Assembly: GCF_004016445.2 (NCBI RefSeq)
Contig: NZ_SADT02000009.1
Span: 1 to 64,000 of the forward strand
Reading direction: 5' to 3'
DNA: 64,000 nt
Source: Mesorhizobium sp. M2E.F.Ca.ET.219.01.1.1
GTDB lineage: Bacteria; Pseudomonadota; Alphaproteobacteria; Rhizobiales; Rhizobiaceae
This document shows positions 62,601 to 64,000 of this stretch, piece by piece. How positions within the stretch are numbered: position 1 is the stretch's first letter; each line of letters starts with the position of its first letter. A model generated the notes under the pieces. It had not been told where the DNA came from, did no database searches, and was given only the letters and a program-made list of their open reading frames with translations. The translations under genes and the position numbers were made by a program.

Positions 62601-62850
62601 ACTCATCGAACGAGAAGGCGGGAGGGACGAGGCCTGCATTGTCCGCGTCCTTCAGGAATCTGGGCTCACCGAAGAGGAAACGCATCTGCCCAACGCTGTC
62701 TAACGTCGTCCGGAGACGATCATAAGCGAAGGTCGTAAAATAAGCTGAGACAACGGACAGGCGACTGTCCGGAACCGCGCGCTCAGTGATGAACTCGTGA
62801 ACCTCTCCCCTTCCGCGGTTATCTCTGATGCCTGATCTACCTATCTTCAC
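59599..62850 (-). CDS. SNF2-family helicase with N-terminal PLD nuclease domain
   Basis: 1083 residues. Residues 25-165 form a phospholipase-D-type domain with one HKD motif (LLHGKLIHIDDGRRPH, His121) and GSSNFTING. The helicase has motif I ADSVGLGKTFTALA (269-279), motif II VVIDESHNFRSA (about 358-369), motif III LLLSATPVNNDLSD, and motifs V-VI ATDCISEGQNLQDAD, QRFGRIDRIGSRNA. A C-terminal region of about 300 residues follows. One HKD motif implies dimerisation for cleavage. It is the first gene of the leftward operon. The likely job is moving on DNA and cutting it when methylation is missing. That is inference. Confidence 0.86.
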   Translation of the reverse strand: MKIGRSGIRDNRGRGEVHEFITERAVPDSRLSVVSAYFTTFAYDRLRTTLDSVGQMRFLFGEPRFLKDADNAGLVPPAFSFDESGLHLTEQIRQRAAASRCAQWIRDRVEIRSVKRSGLLHGKLIHIDDGRRPHAVLGSSNFTINGLGLSDSANIELNLIVDSDRDREDLLAWFDELWSDTGLTEDVREEVLRALEASYAHAAPQLVYFKTLLHLFGDFLTNQAAEEALIQQTAFEQTAIWRALFDFQRDGLRAVLAKIEKHGGCILADSVGLGKTFTALAVIKWFEKRNKNVLVLCPKKLRENWTDYLATNNSEMNALREDRFGYTVLSHTDLSREKGKVGDIDLARIEWGNYDLVVIDESHNFRSASRNRTAGGRRSRYERLMDDVIKAGLRTKVLLLSATPVNNDLSDLKAQLDLISADRGDGFTDLGVPNLGMLIGGARRRFADWAKSGSRDAGELLNKLPPALFGLLDGVTIARSRKHVERHYAASMEEIGGFPKRTTPESIFASIDSQGGFPAFEEVDAAISKLELALYGPLTFVLPEYRALYDKGGNFDQANREKYLIAMMKVGFLKRLESSVSSFRQTMDRMIDRIDQRLDDLDDFDATAAIDTPVPEETELDDELEEAFEVGGALKYKLSHIDRAAWKAALTRDRERICALTDEARKVTPERDAKLDRLKDIIRAKSTKPTTNRDGEANHKIILFTAFTDTARYLYQELLPLAGECGLEAALVTGDGCKATFGRARFQDVLVNFAPRAKRRASMRGAKTDGEIDLLIATDCISEGQNLQDADLLVNVDIHWNPVRLIQRFGRIDRIGSRNASIRMVNFWPTEDLNKYLRLKDRVEARLALVDLSATGDDDLLNARAQADGDARWRDEQLLRLKDEIFDLEETGGGVTLADFALDDFRADLLGFARANEQALRDAPLGLHALVPNEVDDGAIDPGVIFCLRRRPPDPNPEQAKINPLDPHYLVHLKDDGSVRLGFGQPKPILEAYRALCLGHGEPFEALCNAFDDETNHGEQMERYDGLIRAAVASIGETSAARTLAALAGSRGARVPDGSGQARASLEYDLITWLIVRPAVGAA

Positions 62851-63228
62851 GCTGTCTCCTCATTTCAACGTCACTTTAATGCGACAGACGACGATAGTTC
62901 GAACATCGTGATGGACTTGAGTGAAGCAAGAACCCATCACTTTGCAACGAGTCCATAACACGGTGGAGTTTGCAAACCCCTAGGGGTTTTGGCATACCCT
63001 TGACTGGGTTCGCAACGACGATGATCGCGCAGGCATGTGCGTAACTTCTTTGCTAAAGGCGCTCGGCGCGAAGGGGCAGGAAGCAACGCAGAACATGGCG
63101 CCGGATTGGCGCGCCGAGATCACGTGGAAGGTGGCGGAAAAGATCGGCGATCATAGCTTGTGCATAAAAATCCTTGCATTTGGGAAATCGCCGTGCCAGC
63201 TTGACCGGCGATTAGCGGGGACGATTCG
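62851..63228. promoter_or_regulatory. Divergent intergenic region of the defence operon
   Basis: The 378-bp gap separates the leftward helicase operon from the rightward unknown/XRE genes. It should hold both promoters. The only striking signal is the palindrome at 62974-62989. A frame at 63035-63232 has no support. Confidence 0.5.
62974..62989. promoter_or_regulatory. Perfect 16-bp palindrome, candidate operator
   Basis: AAACCCCTAGGGGTTT is a perfect palindrome about 125 bp upstream of the helicase start and about 240 bp upstream of the unknown gene at 63229. Its size fits a homodimer of a XRE-type repressor, and the XRE/ImmA protein beginning at 63812 is the obvious candidate. Confidence 0.5.
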
Positions 63229-63807
63229 ATGACCGAGCAGGAAACGGTTCGCACGATCCTTTCCAATTTCGAGTTCCGTTTGCACTCGATCCTGAAGAAA
63301 GCGTGGGACGAATGGTTGGAGATGCCTAAGAAGGGTGTTCTGTCCCCGCGGTCTCGCGCATCCATCCTGTTCGACTTCATTAAGAAGCTGGCTCTCGATG
63401 AGTTCGATGGCGATGCCGATATTCGCGTTCTGCCCAACGGGCAGACCGTGAAGTTCCTCTTCCACGATCAAGTTCTCATTCGCTTCAAGAAGGCCAACGC
63501 TAAGGGTATTGGTTCGAACATCGAGACCCAGGCGGTCCTTGAGTTTGTCGATCCCCAACTGGAAATCCCGAACCTGCTGCCTGAGATCTTCAAAGTGGAG
63601 GTTTGTTACACTCTCGACAAGCTCGCGACGAAGGTCGAAGCAGTGGCGGTGACCAAGCGCGACCGACATCGCAAGCTTTGGAGTTACCCGATTTCCGGTG
63701 GGGAAAGCGGCGTGGTCCTGCCGATGCCGACGCGCGCGCCGGACCCGGATACGCCCCCACTCGTCCGCCCCAGGAAGCCGACAGACAAACTCGAAACGGG
63801 CGATTAA
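63229..63807 (+). CDS. Unknown protein paired with XRE/ImmA-type regulator (192 aa)
   Basis: 192 residues. A helical N-terminus (VRTILSNFEFRLHSILKKAW, MPKKGVLSPRSRASILFDFI) is followed by a beta-rich middle (DIRVLPNGQTVKFLFHDQVL). The C-terminus is Pro/Arg/Lys-rich and likely disordered. There is no signal peptide or membrane segment. It sits 4 bp before the XRE/ImmA gene, an arrangement often seen in toxin-antitoxin-like or regulatory pairs. I do not recognise its family. Confidence 0.65.
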   Translation: MTEQETVRTILSNFEFRLHSILKKAWDEWLEMPKKGVLSPRSRASILFDFIKKLALDEFDGDADIRVLPNGQTVKFLFHDQVLIRFKKANAKGIGSNIETQAVLEFVDPQLEIPNLLPEIFKVEVCYTLDKLATKVEAVAVTKRDRHRKLWSYPISGGESGVVLPMPTRAPDPDTPPLVRPRKPTDKLETGD

Positions 63808-63811
63808 TCGC

Positions 63812-64000
63812 ATGCCCGCCAACGGAGCAATGCTGCGCATCGCGCGGCAGCGAAAGGGATTCCAGCAGACCGAAGCCGCAGCTCGTCTCGGCATCGATCA
63901 ATCGCTTTTGTCTCGGATCGAGAACGGCTTTGTCGAGCCGAGAGACGAAGTCGTATTGAGGGCCGAGACTGCATACGAACTGCCGAAGTCATTCTTCTTC
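63812..64000 (+). CDS. XRE/ImmA-IrrE-type regulator, N-terminal part (runs off right edge)
   Basis: ATG 63812 opens a frame that continues to the window's end. The visible 63 residues contain a helix-turn-helix (MLRIARQRKGFQQTEAAARL, GIDQSLLSRIENGFVEPRDE) followed by LPKSFFF. This is the usual junction to an ImmA/IrrE peptidase domain in such proteins. The peptidase itself is not visible. It probably autoregulates and may act on the 16-bp palindrome upstream of the helicase operon. Confidence 0.68.
   Translation, partial: MPANGAMLRIARQRKGFQQTEAAARLGIDQSLLSRIENGFVEPRDEVVLRAETAYELPKSFFF

Noticed and set aside
54085-62850. DISARM or BREX assignment for the helicase-methylase-ATPase operon
   Set aside because: The signature partners (drmA/B/C, pglZ, brxC, brxL) are not in the window, and the helicase has a PLD domain. 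The shared parts alone do not justify the name.
63035-63232. 65-codon plus-strand frame in the defence gap
   Set aside because: Its product looks random, it overlaps the next gene's start, and the region must hold promoters.
1-64000. CRISPR array, tRNA or rRNA genes
   Set aside because: I saw no regularly spaced direct repeats and no cloverleaf or rRNA-like sequence. A short tRNA could be missed by eye.

Overview
The window looks like part of a large conjugative plasmid, or a plasmid-like mobile island, of an alphaproteobacterium, most likely Rhizobiales (Rhizobium/Sinorhizobium/Mesorhizobium type). The reasons are an RcgA/RcgR-type pair, a VirB/VirD4 type IV secretion system with a VirC1/VirC2-like pair, a rhizobial-type relaxase, and many IS6, IS66 and IS481 pieces. 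I see no rRNA, tRNA, CRISPR array, replication gene or housekeeping gene. Base composition visibly shifts between blocks: the caspase block (35.8-40.4 kb) and the glycosyltransferase block (12.2-14.8 kb) look poorer in GC than the secretion genes. This suggests a mosaic.

Layout. 0-2.2 kb: an rcgR-like hydrolase (running off the left edge) and an rcgA-like membrane protein, both on the minus strand. 2.2-3.6 kb: palindrome-rich filler, a small ORF, a dispersed repeat and a chimeric gene remnant. 3.6-11.2 kb: an RND efflux pump and a MipA/OmpV porin, divergent from an OmpR-type response regulator and its kinase. 11.3-17.2 kb: an insertion-sequence graveyard enclosing a three-domain glycosyltransferase (GT2-GtrA-ArnT-like) and a histidine kinase fragment. 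17.5-33.8 kb: the conjugation apparatus, with a minus-strand operon of small secreted proteins (three with a degenerate staphylococcal-nuclease fold) divergent from virB1-virB11-virD4. 33.9-41.5 kb: a DUF4336 protein and a three-gene operon ending in a giant secreted caspase-family protein with an EF-hand. 41.5-50.3 kb: small membrane protein, relaxase, MobC-like protein, candidate oriT and a repeat cluster, an intact IS66 element with a perfect 8-bp target duplication, then virC1/virC2-like genes and a XRE regulator. 50.5-64 kb: a defence island with McrB and McrC, then a convergent operon of a PLD-SNF2 helicase, an Eco57I/PglX-like methyltransferase and a RecF-like ATPase, then an unknown protein and a XRE/ImmA-type regulator running off the right edge.

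How it may work together. The relaxase, MobC-like protein and VirC1/C2-like proteins would process the origin in the 44.8-45.4 kb gap. VirD4 and the VirB channel would export the strand, and the RcgA/RcgR pair may tune transfer. The cargo is largely anti-phage or stress related (McrBC, helicase-methylase-ATPase, caspase operon) plus envelope functions (RND pump, MipA, lipid-linked sugar transfer). The two best candidates for undescribed systems are the caspase operon (35777-40350) and the helicase/methylase/ATPase operon (54085-62850).
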